Assembly: GCF_026626635.1 (NCBI RefSeq)
Contig: NZ_JAPNKA010000001.1
Span: 12,322,501-12,386,500 of the forward strand
Length of the DNA stretch: 64,000 bases
Direction: 5' to 3'
DNA from: Archangium lansingense
GTDB lineage: Bacteria > Myxococcota > Myxococcia > Myxococcales > Myxococcaceae
In this document: positions 50,335-59,045 of the stretch, piece after piece
How the letters are laid out: each line of letters opens with the position of its first letter
Position numbering within the stretch: the first letter of the stretch is position 1
Notes under the pieces: model-generated
Database searches by the model: none
Told to the model about the DNA's origin: nothing
Seen by the model: only the letters and a program-made list of their open reading frames with translations
Translations under genes and position numbers: made by a program

Positions 50335-50922
50335 ATGGACACCAGTGACGCGTTGCAACTCCGCATCCGAGCCGCCACCGACAAGGATGTGCTGCTCGGT
50401 ATGTTCTTCGACAGCTCGATGGAGAACCTCCAGCGGCAGCTCGGCCCCACGGAAGCCGAGAACGTGCGCAGGGATGTCTTCGGCTCCCGCAGCATCGTGA
50501 GCTTCTTCCGTTACCCCGTGGCCGACCTCCTCCGGATGGCCGACCTCGGCGTGAAGCGCACCAAGACCACCTCGCGCGGCTACCACGACTCCATCGCCGA
50601 GTTCGGCCGCGCCGCCGTGAACTACTTCTTCGACTCCCAGGCCGGCAAGATGATGTCCTTCCTGTCCGGCGATGAGCCTCACCGCCTCATGGCCAGCTCC
50701 CCCTCCGCCTACAAGGCCGTCACCGCTTTCGGCGAGCGAGCGTACGAGCGGGTGGGCCCCCGCTCCGGCCGCCTCATCTGCCACGGCGAGCTGCTCGGCC
50801 CTGCGTGGATGCAGGGCGTCGTGGAGCAGGCCCTCCTGAAGGCCGCCAAGGTGAACGCGCGCGTGCGCATGGAGGTGAAGAACCCCTCCGGCACCGACTT
50901 CATCACCCACGTGGAGTGGTAG
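50335..50922 (+). CDS. DUF2378 (TIGR02265) family protein
   Basis: A 195-residue protein characteristic of myxobacteria, where many paralogues occur. Recognisable parts are LLGMFFDSSMENLQRQLGPTEA, FFRYPVADLLRMADL, AVNYFFDSQAGKMM and GRLICHGELLGPAWMQGVVEQAL. It has no signal peptide and no known activity. AGGGGG precedes ATG 50335, and the TrpF-like gene follows after 10 bp, so they are co-transcribed. Confidence 0.85.
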   Translation: MDTSDALQLRIRAATDKDVLLGMFFDSSMENLQRQLGPTEAENVRRDVFGSRSIVSFFRYPVADLLRMADLGVKRTKTTSRGYHDSIAEFGRAAVNYFFDSQAGKMMSFLSGDEPHRLMASSPSAYKAVTAFGERAYERVGPRSGRLICHGELLGPAWMQGVVEQALLKAAKVNARVRMEVKNPSGTDFITHVEW

Positions 50923-50932
50923 GAGAACCCCC

Positions 50933-51595
50933 ATGGAAGCGAGCAGCATCCCGCGCATCAAGATTTGCTGCATCTCCAGCGTCGAAGAGGCTCACGCCGC
51001 CATCCGAGCTGGAGCCTCCGCACTGGGACTCGTCTCGTCGATGCCCAGCGGCCCCGGCGTCATCTCCGAGCCGCTCATCGCGGAGATCGCCGCCACCGTC
51101 CCGCCTCCTATCGGCACCTTCCTGCTCACGTGCAGCCAGGACGCTCGGGACATCATCGCCCAGCAGCGCCGCTGCCGGACCAACACCGTGCAGATCTGCG
51201 ATCGGCTCACCGCGGGTAGCTACGCGGACCTGCGGGGCGCCATGCCCGGCGTGTCGCTCGTCCAGGTCATTCACGTCACCGGCGAGGAGTCCCTCGAAGA
51301 GGCCCTGAGCGTAGCGTCCCACGTGGATGCGCTGCTGCTCGACTCGGGCAATCAGTCCCTTGCCGTGAAGGAGCTGGGCGGCACCGGGCGCGTTCATGAC
51401 TGGGCCATCAGCCGACACATCCGCGAGCAGGTGCGCGTGCCCGTGTTCCTCGCTGGGGGTCTGCGCCCGGAGAACGTGGGCGAGGCGATTCGCCAGGTGG
51501 GTCCCTTCGGGCTCGACCTGTGCAGCAGTGTGCGGACGGATGGCAGGTTGGATACGGAGAAGCTCGCGCGGTTCTTCACGCAGCTGCGCTCCTGA
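50933..51595 (+). CDS. Phosphoribosylanthranilate isomerase-like protein (TrpF-like)
   Basis: A 220-residue TIM-barrel. TrpF-type elements are IKICCI at the first strand (the usual motif is KICG, so the Gly is Cys here), VDALLLDSGNQ, LGGTGRVHDWAI (the phosphate-binding loop) and FLAGGLRPENV, then FGLDLCSSVR for the usual DVSSGVE. It would isomerise PRA in tryptophan synthesis, but no other trp gene is near. It sits in a unit with a DUF2378 gene. The changed catalytic motif makes a new substrate possible. Confidence 0.75.
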   Translation: MEASSIPRIKICCISSVEEAHAAIRAGASALGLVSSMPSGPGVISEPLIAEIAATVPPPIGTFLLTCSQDARDIIAQQRRCRTNTVQICDRLTAGSYADLRGAMPGVSLVQVIHVTGEESLEEALSVASHVDALLLDSGNQSLAVKELGGTGRVHDWAISRHIREQVRVPVFLAGGLRPENVGEAIRQVGPFGLDLCSSVRTDGRLDTEKLARFFTQLRS

Positions 51596-51635
51596 GGCCC
51601 GCGGGGGACGCTCCGGCGCAACCCGGGGCTGCCGG

Positions 51636-51690
51636 TACCCTCACCCCGTCCCTCTCCCGGTGGGCGAGGGGATATTGGGGAGAGTGGGAC
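51636..51690 (+). repeat. REP-like repeat, copy 4, overlapping a gene's 3' end
   Basis: ACCCTCACCCCGTCCC then TCTCCCGGTGGGCGAGGG, followed by GATATTGGGG, which is shared with copy 6. It supplies the stop codon and last 13 codons of the leftward phosphatidyltransferase gene. Confidence 0.75.
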
Positions 51691-52228
51691 CTCGGGGGCC
51701 TTGGCGCCTCGTCCTCTTCCTCCACACCGTCGCTGTGTAGTCCGCCACCGCTGCCAGCGCCGTTACTCCCACCGCCACCACCAACGGCCTCACCAACACC
51801 GGCGCCACCAGCACCGCCAGCAACGCCCCCAACTGCAGCGTCGTCACCACCTTGCCCAGCATCCGCGCCTGGAACTTCACCAGCCGGAAGCTCGGCACGA
51901 TGCGCGCCACCAAGAACCCCAGCGCCGTCGCCACGTCGCGCACCACCAGGATGCCGAACTCCACTGGCGTTAGCTTTCCCTCCACCACGAAGGTCACCAG
52001 CGCCACCATCACGAAGGCCCGATCCGCGAGCGGATCAATGAGCGCTCCCCAATACGACTCCAGGTGTCGGTGACGCGCGATCCACCCGTCCAGGAAGTCC
52101 GTCAGCGCCGCCGCCAGCACCAACCCCACCCGGGCCAGCGAGTCCTCCATCAACACGAAGAACACCGCCAGCGGCAGGCGGCACAACGACAGCGCGTTGA
52201 GGAGCACGAGGCTCGTTCGGCGGCGCAT
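51641..52228 (-). CDS. CDP-alcohol phosphatidyltransferase
   Basis: A 195-residue membrane enzyme with four to five spans. The family signature is complete (DGWIAR, then a Gly and LIDPLADR: DGxxAR...G...D...D). It condenses a CDP-activated lipid with an alcohol such as glycerol-3-phosphate, as in PgsA, but the exact alcohol cannot be inferred. Start is ATG 52228; GGAGGT lies immediately upstream, closer than ideal. The last residues (LPNIPSPTGRGTG) are encoded by a REP-like repeat, so the natural C-terminus has been replaced or extended. Confidence 0.85.
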   Translation of the reverse strand: MRRRTSLVLLNALSLCRLPLAVFFVLMEDSLARVGLVLAAALTDFLDGWIARHRHLESYWGALIDPLADRAFVMVALVTFVVEGKLTPVEFGILVVRDVATALGFLVARIVPSFRLVKFQARMLGKVVTTLQLGALLAVLVAPVLVRPLVVAVGVTALAAVADYTATVWRKRTRRQGPRGPTLPNIPSPTGRGTG

Positions 52229-52328
52229 ACCTCCGGAAGGTAGGAATGCCTCCCGCCCCTTGCATTCCGTACGGCGAGGCCCCGCTCGCTCACCCGCTCC
52301 CCGCCAGGCATCCAACCCCTGCCTTCTG

Positions 52329-53162
52329 TCAGCTGGGTTCCAACCCCGACTGCTCCTCGTCGGACTCCTCTGCGGGCTTCGCCTCAGGCGCCGGGCCATA
52401 CAGGGATCTCGCGCCGATCAGGCGAAGCAGCGCCATCCCTAGGGGCAGTACGAAGAATAGCAACGCCCAAAACTTCCCGTCCGCGGCAGCAAACACAAGA
52501 GCCGTGGCCGCCAGCCAGGGCAGAGCCGGCAGCGCCATCGCCAGCAGCATGAGGTAGTGCAGCCAGCGCCTGCGCAACACCGGCTCGGTGTCCGCCAGGA
52601 AGGCCGGCACGAACGAGGTGAGGGACACCACCAGGAACCAGCTCAAAGCCGTGGTGATGTCGTCGGACCCGCCACCGGTTCCCAGGCCCGAGGTAGCCAA
52701 GGCGAGCGCGGGCAACGCTTCCAGGCCCCCCGCGAGCACCACCATCCAGCCCTTCGGCCCACCGCGCGAGGAGCCCTCCTGGGGTGCGCCTCCGCTTCCG
52801 GCGGCCCGCGCCTGGGCGAACAGCTCCGGAGGCACCTCCAGCGCGTACGGGAAGCCAAGCTCCACCAGTTGCAGCACCGCCACATGGCCCACCTTGCGGC
52901 CACCGGTGCCCGTGTACTCGCGGACCTCCTCGTCCTCCAGGATGCCGTGCAACAGGTCCGCCCGCTCGCGAGCCGCCTCCCCAGGCCCCAACGGCAGCTC
53001 GAGCCCGCGCAGGAGAGCATCCACCTCGGCCCGCGCCACACCTGGAGCGCGCACCTGCTCCAGCAGCCAGCGCGCGGACGGAGGCGGCTCCAGGCTCACG
53101 GGCTCGGGGACGACCTCGCCGGAGGCCTCAGGTGTACGAACGGGGGCGCGCGAACGTTCCAC
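52329..53162 (-). CDS. Hypothetical membrane protein
   Basis: A 277-residue protein. A soluble N-terminal region (about 1-130, helical, EQVRAPGVARAEVDALLRGLELPLG, DLLHGILEDEEVREYTG) is followed by three or four hydrophobic spans (GWMVVLAGGLEALPALALA, WFLVVSLTSFVPAFLA, YLMLLAMALPALPWLAATAL, LLFFVLPLGMALLRLIG), ending in an acidic tail. GTG 53162 has GAGG 6 bases upstream and is preferred over a TTG at 53258 that would extend the frame. I do not recognise the family. Confidence 0.7.
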   Translation of the reverse strand: MERSRAPVRTPEASGEVVPEPVSLEPPPSARWLLEQVRAPGVARAEVDALLRGLELPLGPGEAARERADLLHGILEDEEVREYTGTGGRKVGHVAVLQLVELGFPYALEVPPELFAQARAAGSGGAPQEGSSRGGPKGWMVVLAGGLEALPALALATSGLGTGGGSDDITTALSWFLVVSLTSFVPAFLADTEPVLRRRWLHYLMLLAMALPALPWLAATALVFAAADGKFWALLFFVLPLGMALLRLIGARSLYGPAPEAKPAEESDEEQSGLEPS

Positions 53163-53299
53163 GGTGCGCCTCAGCCTGGACCATCTGGGCCTTCGGGGGA
53201 AGAGGCCCTCAGTCTTCGCGTGAATACCCGGGAACCTGCCGCGCGCACCGTTGTCCAAGGGCTCCGAGAGACGAACCCCACCTGTTCTGGAGGCAGTAC

Positions 53300-55183
53300 A
53301 TGAGGCGGAGCCCCTTCGCCGTCACGGGAGTCGTGTGCGCGCTGGCCGTTGGAAGCTGGACGCTCGGAGGATGCCAGCGTGCCAGGTCCGAGGAGGACCC
53401 GACGCGCGGGCTGCAGCGACTCGTGGTCCAGACGCCGGAGGAGCTCTCCGCACCGGCCCAGAAACAGGAGAACGCCAAGGGGGAAGAGGCCGCCATTGGC
53501 AAGAAGGATGCCCCCGCGCCCCCGCTCCCGGCCGCGCAGCTCTTCGGCTCGGGCAGCGGAGGAACCGCCCAGGGACTCGGAGGGCTCGGTATCAAGGGCA
53601 GTGGCGGAGGTGGCGGGGGCGGTGACGTCATCGGCATCGGCTCCATCGGCACCCGGGGCCGGGGTGGAGGCTACGGGCAGGGCGTCGGCATGGGCGCCGG
53701 GGCTTCCCTCAACGGCAGGGCCAGCGTGCGTCCCCCCACCGCCAGCGTCCCCGCCGAGCCGCCCTCGGAAGGCAACACCGAGCAGTACCGCGACCACGGG
53801 GTGAATCCCTTCGTCACCACCGCCGAGGACCGGCTGTCCACCTTCGCCATCGACGTGGACACCGCCTCCTATACGCTCGCGCGCCGCAAGCTCCTCGAGG
53901 GCACACCGCCGCCCCGCGAGGCCGTGCGCGTGGAGGAGTTCCTCAACTACTTCCGCTACTCGTACCCCGAGCCCGAGGGCTCCCCGCTCGCCGTGCACCT
54001 GGATGCCGCGCCCTCGCCCCTCACTCCTGGCCGCCACCTGCTGCGCGTGGGTGTCCAGGGCAAGCGCCTCAGCGTCTCCGAGCGCAAGTCCGCCCACCTC
54101 ACCTTCCTGGTGGACGTCTCCGGCTCCATGCAGTCTCCCGACAAGCTGCCGCTCGCCAAGCGCTCCCTGCGCATGCTCGTGGACAACCTGCGCGATGGCG
54201 ACACCGTGGCGCTCGTCACCTACGCGGGCGGCGTGAAGCTCGCGCTGCCTCCCACCGGCCTGGAGCACAAGGCCCTCATCCATGCCGCCATCGAGGACCT
54301 CACCGCCGGCGGCTCCACCGCCATGGCCTCCGGCATCCAGCTCGCCTACCAGCAGGCCATGAAGCAGCTCGATGGCACTTCCATCTCGCGCGTCATCATC
54401 CTCTCCGATGGCGATGCCAACGTGGGCCCCTCTTCCCATGAGGAAATCCTGAAGCTCATCCGCGGCCACGTGAAGGAGGGCATCACCGTCACCACCGTGG
54501 GCTTCGGCATGGGCAACTACAAAGACACGGTCATGGAGCAGTTCGCCGACCAGGGCAATGGCAACCACTACTACGTGGACTCGCTCCTCCAGGCGCGTCG
54601 CATCTTCCAGGAGCAGCTCGGCGGCACCTTGGAGGTCATCGCCCAGGACGTGAAGCTCCAGGTGGAGTTCGACCCCGCCCAGGTGGCGCGCTACCGGCTG
54701 GTGGGCTACGAGAACCGCGACATCGCCGACCGCGACTTCCGCAATGACAAGGTGGACGCGGGAGAGATTGGCTCCGGCCACACCGTCACCGCGCTCTACG
54801 AGCTGGAGCTGAAGCCCGGCGCGGGCGAGGGCCTCGCCACCGTGCGTCTGCGAGCCAAGCGGCCCCGCGGTGAGACGGCCTCGGAGCGCTCGTTCCGCTT
54901 CCCCGCCACGGCGCTCGCGGCCTCCTTCCCCGAGGCCTCCGCGGACCTGCGCTTCGCCACCGCCGTCATGGGCGCCGCCGAGCTGCTCCGCCGCAGCCCC
55001 CACGCCGAGCGCTGGAGCTTCGAGCAGGTGCTGAAGATCGCCCGCGGTGCCACCCCCGCCGGCAATGCCGAGCGCGAGGAGTTCGTGTCGCTGCTGGAGC
55101 GCGCCCGCGCTCTGATGAGCAGCGTGGCCCTGCGAGACAGCACCTCCGCGGAGGGCCGTCCGGCTCCGACGCGAGGCCACTGA
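53300..55183 (+). CDS. VWA-domain lipoprotein (YfbK-like)
   Basis: A 627-residue lipoprotein (TLGGC, Cys25) starting at ATG 53300, with GGAGG 7 bases upstream. After a Gly-rich low-complexity stretch (about 90-150) comes an N-terminal YfbK-type domain (FAIDVDTASYTLARRKLLEG, VEEFLNYFRYSYPEPEG). A von Willebrand A domain then carries the MIDAS sequence DVSGSM with the later TYAGG and SDGDANVG, and the C-terminal part is DUF3520-like. VWA domains bind metal and proteins; YfbK-type proteins lie on the periplasmic side, and their biological role is uncertain. A longer upstream frame exists but has no signal for translation. Confidence 0.9.
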   Translation: MRRSPFAVTGVVCALAVGSWTLGGCQRARSEEDPTRGLQRLVVQTPEELSAPAQKQENAKGEEAAIGKKDAPAPPLPAAQLFGSGSGGTAQGLGGLGIKGSGGGGGGGDVIGIGSIGTRGRGGGYGQGVGMGAGASLNGRASVRPPTASVPAEPPSEGNTEQYRDHGVNPFVTTAEDRLSTFAIDVDTASYTLARRKLLEGTPPPREAVRVEEFLNYFRYSYPEPEGSPLAVHLDAAPSPLTPGRHLLRVGVQGKRLSVSERKSAHLTFLVDVSGSMQSPDKLPLAKRSLRMLVDNLRDGDTVALVTYAGGVKLALPPTGLEHKALIHAAIEDLTAGGSTAMASGIQLAYQQAMKQLDGTSISRVIILSDGDANVGPSSHEEILKLIRGHVKEGITVTTVGFGMGNYKDTVMEQFADQGNGNHYYVDSLLQARRIFQEQLGGTLEVIAQDVKLQVEFDPAQVARYRLVGYENRDIADRDFRNDKVDAGEIGSGHTVTALYELELKPGAGEGLATVRLRAKRPRGETASERSFRFPATALAASFPEASADLRFATAVMGAAELLRRSPHAERWSFEQVLKIARGATPAGNAEREEFVSLLERARALMSSVALRDSTSAEGRPAPTRGH

Positions 55184-55365
55184 GCTCGCGTCCGTCGCGC
55201 GCCGCACACAGCCCTGCCCCGAGGGGCTGGAGCAAGAGCCGTCACGCCTCAAGCTGCCCCCGGGCCTGCACCCCGAGGGCAACGCGCCTTCCCGAAGTGA
55301 GCGCGGCATCGCCCCACGCGCGCAGAGTTTCGCGGACGAATCGGGGTTCTCTGGCACCTGTCCTT

Positions 55366-55381
55366 TGGCATCCCTGGTGCA
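55366..55381 (+). promoter_or_regulatory. Candidate sigma-54 promoter before the DNRLRE lipoprotein gene
   Basis: TGGCATCCCTGGTGCA has GG and GC 10 bases apart and ends 27 bases before ATG 55409. It fits the consensus less well than the two at 28301 and 33234, and no twin-palindrome UAS is visible nearby. Confidence 0.35.
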
Positions 55382-55408
55382 CCCCCCTCGTGGAGAAACG
55401 GGGGAAGC

Positions 55409-56041
55409 ATGAAGCAAGGTGTGCGCTGGGGCGTTAGGGGTGTCACCGGGTGGGCGGCACTGGTGCTGCTCGCCGGGTGTGGCGATGAGGCCCCCTCGAG
55501 CGAAGTGGATTGTCAGAAATCCTCGGGACTGGAGATGCAGGAACTGGCCGTTGCGCCCACGGACGACGGCTATGTGGAAGAGGGGCTGGAGCAGGCGGGC
55601 TCCGGCGTGGAGCGCAAGCTGGTGGCGGACAACCTCTCCCGACGCTCGGCCTACCTGCGCTTCAACGTGCCCGCCCTGCCGGGCCCTGTGATGCAGGCCT
55701 CGCTGCGCCTCTTCGCGCTGGATGGCAGCACCGACGGCCCCAAGCTCTACCCAACCACCACGGACTTGAATGAGAACACCCTCACGTGGAGCCAGCGGCC
55801 CTCGATAACGGGAGAGCCGCTGGGAGACCTGGGCGAGGTGCCCCACCGAAGCTGGGTGGAGTACGACGTGACCCCCGTGGTGACGGGCTCCGGCGCGTAT
55901 GGCTTCGCCCTCATCAACGAGTCCCGTAACGGTGTGGACTTCGCATCAAAGGAGCACTCGCGTGTCCTCTGGCGACCAGGGCTCGTCCTGTCAGTGGAGG
56001 CGCCGCGCTCCCATGGTTGTTTACAGCCCGACCCTGGTTAG
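55409..56041 (+). CDS. DNRLRE-domain (CBM96-like) lipoprotein
   Basis: A 210-residue exported lipoprotein (LLAGC, Cys24). The mature domain follows the DNRLRE pattern: a beta-sandwich with DDGYVEEG, SAYLRFNVPALPG, ASLRLFALDGSTDG, NTLTWSQRP and SWVEYDVTPVV, then GFALINESRNGVDFASKEHS. Such domains bind or hold together carbohydrates in secreted proteins. The protein is a single domain with no enzyme part. It precedes gpmA by 12 bp but is probably only loosely linked to it. Confidence 0.8.
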   Translation: MKQGVRWGVRGVTGWAALVLLAGCGDEAPSSEVDCQKSSGLEMQELAVAPTDDGYVEEGLEQAGSGVERKLVADNLSRRSAYLRFNVPALPGPVMQASLRLFALDGSTDGPKLYPTTTDLNENTLTWSQRPSITGEPLGDLGEVPHRSWVEYDVTPVVTGSGAYGFALINESRNGVDFASKEHSRVLWRPGLVLSVEAPRSHGCLQPDPG

Positions 56042-56053
56042 AGTGGGGCGCCT

Positions 56054-56659
56054 ATGCCCATCCTCGCTCTCGTCCGACACGGACAGTCCCTGTGGAACCA
56101 TGAGAACCGCTTCACTGGCTTCGTGGACGTGCCCCTGACGGAGAAGGGCCGCTCCGAGGCCCGGCAGGCCGCCAAGGCCCTGGGGCACCTCAAGTTCGAC
56201 GTGGCCTATACCTCGGCCCTCACCCGCGCTCAGGAGACGCTGGCCATCATCCTCGAGACGCTCGGCCAGCGCATCCCCGTCATCCGCGACGCCTCCCTCA
56301 ACGAGCGCCACTACGGCGACCTCCAGGGCCTCAACAAGGAGGACGCCGCCAAGCGCTGGGGCGATGACCAGGTGAAGAAGTGGCGCCGCTCCTATGACGT
56401 CCCGCCCCCCAATGGCGAGTCGCTGGAGATGACGGCCAAGCGCGTGCTGCCCTTCTACGACCGCGCCATCGCCGGCGACCTGCGCCAGGGAAAGAACGTG
56501 CTCGTGGTCGCCCACGGCAACTCCAACCGCTCCCTGGTGATGAAGCTCGACAAGCTCACCGGCGAGCAGGTCGTCGGCGTGGAGCTCGCCACCGGCGTGC
56601 CGCTCGTCTACGAGATGAGCACCGAGTGCGAGGTCCTCAGCAAGCGCACCCACGAGTAG
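56054..56659 (+). CDS. gpmA: 2,3-bisphosphoglycerate-dependent phosphoglycerate mutase
   Basis: A 201-residue cytosolic glycolytic enzyme interconverting 3- and 2-phosphoglycerate. H9 in LVRHGQS is the phosphorylated His. Further marks are NRFTGFVDVPLTEKG, SLNERHYGDLQGLNK (catalytic Glu), PPNGESLEMTAKRV and VVAHGNSNRSLV with the second His. It is a little shorter than the about 230-residue enterobacterial enzyme but fits the short bacterial form. A strong hairpin follows the stop codon. Confidence 0.93.
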   Translation: MPILALVRHGQSLWNHENRFTGFVDVPLTEKGRSEARQAAKALGHLKFDVAYTSALTRAQETLAIILETLGQRIPVIRDASLNERHYGDLQGLNKEDAAKRWGDDQVKKWRRSYDVPPPNGESLEMTAKRVLPFYDRAIAGDLRQGKNVLVVAHGNSNRSLVMKLDKLTGEQVVGVELATGVPLVYEMSTECEVLSKRTHE

Positions 56660-56679
56660 GGCAACGCCCGGAAAAACTT

Positions 56680-56713
56680 CGGGGAGGAGCCGCCCCCAAG
56701 CAGCTCCTCCCCG
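56680..56713 (+). terminator. Strong hairpin after gpmA
   Basis: CGGGGAGGAGC (56680-56690) and GCTCCTCCCCG (56703-56713) form an 11-bp perfect stem with a 12-base loop, 20 bases after the stop codon. There is no T-run downstream. Confidence 0.6.
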
Positions 56714-56822
56714 CTGTACTGCCCCCGTAACAACCCCAGGCACTGCACCCGAAGAAGCCCTACCCTTACCCTTCGTACTGCTCCCCAACCCCAACCCCAC
56801 CCCTACCCGCCGCCCTCGACCG

Positions 56823-56871
56823 ACCCGCCCGTCCTGCCCCACCCGCCCGTCCTGCCCCACCCGCCCTGCCC
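56823..56871. repeat. 18-bp tandem repeat, about 2.7 copies
   Basis: ACCCGCCCGTCCTGCCCC at 56823-56840 and 56841-56858, then a partial third copy. C-rich, likely a slippage-prone microsatellite-like tract. Confidence 0.75.
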
Positions 56872-57028
56872 TACTCACCTCACGCAGGGAGATAGAGCAT
56901 CTCGCGTGCCAGCGCGGTTTCTGGGGTCGGGACTCGTGATTTCAACGGGTTGGGGTTCCACGGGGGCATGAGGGAGTCCCGAAATCGGTAGGAGTTACAG
57001 CAGACGGGTACAACCCTGGGACCTCGAT

Positions 57029-57062
57029 ACCCTCACCCCGACCCTCTCCCGGAGGGAGAGGA
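57029..57062 (+). repeat. REP-like repeat, copy 5
   Basis: ACCCTCACCCCGACCC then TCTCCCGGAGGGAGAGG, between the 3' ends of gpmA and the OPT transporter gene. Confidence 0.75.
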
Positions 57063-57111
57063 AGGGTTGGCTCAGAGGGGTTGGTACAGGAGGGTTGGTA
57101 GAGAGGGGGCT

Positions 57112-58980
57112 TCACCACAGCAGCGCTAGCAACCCGGCCAGGCCCACGATGAGGAAGTAGAGCGACTCGCCGGCGATGAGCCCTCCACCCACCAGCGAGG
57201 TGGTGCTCATGTCCTCGGGCAGCGCCTCGCCCTCCCCCGGTGAGCCCGCCGTGTGCGGCGCAGGCTTCTTCGTCAGCGTGTTCCACAGCGAGGACACCAC
57301 GCCGCCCGCGCCGAACCACAGCGCCGACTGCAGGCTCACGAAGCCGCCGAAGGACGAAGCATACGGGCTCGACAGCAGCACCGAGTCCATCGTCCAGCCC
57401 ACCACGTAGCCCGCGCGAGAGCCCTTCAGGAACGCCTGGTAGCGCGCATTGCGCTTGAGCAGCTTGCGCGCCACCTCGATGGTGAAGCCAATCGACAGGC
57501 CGAGCAGCAACGCCTTCACCGTGTGGTCCGACATCGAGCCCAGGCTGCGAATGGCGCCCACGAACTTGTACGTCATCGCCGAGCTCCACTGGCCCACCTG
57601 CATCTCCGGGTTGTCGAGCTGGTTGATGGCCAGCACCGGATACGCGCTCATGAAGACCCGCGCCAATCCCACACACAGCACCGCCCCCATCACGATGCCA
57701 ATCACCTGATAGCGGAACTGGATGGTGCGGTCGGTGCCCAGGCGCCAGCCGGTGGAGCGGTCCTGCTGCATGTCACAGCCCACCGAGGTGGAGATGAGCA
57801 GGATGCTCGCGGCCATTACGCCCACCAGCGGGTTCTTCAGCCCCAGCAGCGACATCAACAGCACCGAGATGACGAAGGCACTGGAGATGGGATTCTGGTC
57901 GGTGATGCCATAGGCGATGCCGTTGATGAGCACGAAGAGCAGCGACAGCCCGATTCCGAAGAGGATGAAGCCCAGGGGCTGCTCCAGCAGTTGCGTGGCC
58001 ACCACCACCACCGCCACCGCCCAGAAGCCCACCCAGCCGAACAGCTTGGGCAAGCTCACCTGCTTCCACGCGGGCACCTCGTCGGCCGGGGCCTGCGCCC
58101 GGTTGCGCACCCGGTCCACCGCCTGCACCGCCAGCAAGGACAGGTCCACCACCGCCGCGCCGCAAATCATTGCCAGGCCGATGAGGAAGCCAATCTTGCG
58201 GAATGGCTCGTTCTCCCCCAGCCAGCCGATGCTGCGCAGGTAAGGGGTAAAGGCATAGCCGATGAGGCCGCCCATGATGGCCGGCACGGTGATGCGGCTG
58301 CCCACCACCATGCCCGCGCCGACCGTGGACGCGCTCACGCCGAACGAGCCCAGCGCCACCACGCGCTCGGTGAGCCCCGCCACCACCGCCCCCAGGCCCA
58401 TGCCACCGCCCAGCTTGGCGATGGAGGCTTTCAGCAACCGCTTGTCGGTGAGCGCCCGCAGGATGTTCGCCACCGCATACCCCGACGGGTAGTCGAGCTG
58501 CAGCCGGTCCACCAGCAACGGCGTGTAGAGCATTCCCACGCCCACGCCGAACATGCCCACGCAGCCCACGAAGAGCATCAGGTGCCACGCCGGAGGCTGC
58601 GGCATGCCCAGCCACACCATGGCCTGGATGAGCACGGACATGGCGCACATGGAGGCCACCGAGGCGGCCATCGTCTGCATGTAGTTGGCGCCGTGCTTGC
58701 CCTCGGGGCCGTAGCCGTAGGTGACGGCACTGCCGAGGATGCCGGCCAGCACCTGCCCGCCCACGAAGAAGCCCAGGCTGAAGTTCATGTACGAGGCAGC
58801 AATGCCTCCCAGCGGCCCCAGCACGAAGATGGCCACCGCGCTCAGCAGCAGGTGGAACTTCCACGAGCCCGGCGTGGGCAGCCAGCCGAAGCGCGGGGCA
58901 CTGCCCTCTGGGGAGGAAACGGAGTGGAGCGAAGCTGGAGGCGGAGCAGAGGGCGGAGGCGGGGAGAGGGGGTGAGCCAT
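57112..58980 (-). CDS. OPT-family oligopeptide/metal-chelate transporter
   Basis: A 622-residue multi-span membrane protein (about 14 predicted spans) after a Pro/Ser-rich cytoplasmic N-terminus. OPT-like elements include ASYMNFSLGFFVGGQVLAG, the GKHGANYMQTMAAS and LDYPSGYAVANILRAL segments, and VPAIMGGLIGYAFTPYL. Family members take up oligopeptides or metal chelates with protons. The ATG at 58980 has no competing start. No neighbouring substrate gene is visible, so the cargo is unknown. Confidence 0.85.
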   Translation of the reverse strand: MAHPLSPPPPSAPPPASLHSVSSPEGSAPRFGWLPTPGSWKFHLLLSAVAIFVLGPLGGIAASYMNFSLGFFVGGQVLAGILGSAVTYGYGPEGKHGANYMQTMAASVASMCAMSVLIQAMVWLGMPQPPAWHLMLFVGCVGMFGVGVGMLYTPLLVDRLQLDYPSGYAVANILRALTDKRLLKASIAKLGGGMGLGAVVAGLTERVVALGSFGVSASTVGAGMVVGSRITVPAIMGGLIGYAFTPYLRSIGWLGENEPFRKIGFLIGLAMICGAAVVDLSLLAVQAVDRVRNRAQAPADEVPAWKQVSLPKLFGWVGFWAVAVVVVATQLLEQPLGFILFGIGLSLLFVLINGIAYGITDQNPISSAFVISVLLMSLLGLKNPLVGVMAASILLISTSVGCDMQQDRSTGWRLGTDRTIQFRYQVIGIVMGAVLCVGLARVFMSAYPVLAINQLDNPEMQVGQWSSAMTYKFVGAIRSLGSMSDHTVKALLLGLSIGFTIEVARKLLKRNARYQAFLKGSRAGYVVGWTMDSVLLSSPYASSFGGFVSLQSALWFGAGGVVSSLWNTLTKKPAPHTAGSPGEGEALPEDMSTTSLVGGGLIAGESLYFLIVGLAGLLALLW

Positions 58981-59045
58981 GGATGGCGTAGGGTACCGGC
59001 CCCCGAGGGTCCCTCCAACCCCGACCCTCCCGAGGAGAAGGCCCT

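Larger units (their letters stand above)
56660..57111. other. Intergenic region between gpmA and the OPT transporter gene
   Basis: About 450 bp between convergent genes, with no supported ORF. It holds the gpmA hairpin, a pyrimidine-rich low-complexity block (about 56715-56870) including an 18-bp tandem repeat, and one REP-like repeat. Confidence 0.6.

Noticed and set aside
55351-55366. TGGCACCTGTCC as a sigma-54 promoter
   Set aside because: The -12 GC is missing at the required 10-base spacing; the overlapping TGGCATCCCTGGTGCA fits better.
53171-55846. An 891-codon open frame on the minus strand
   Set aside because: Antisense to the VWA lipoprotein gene; the translation has no domain and no ribosome site.
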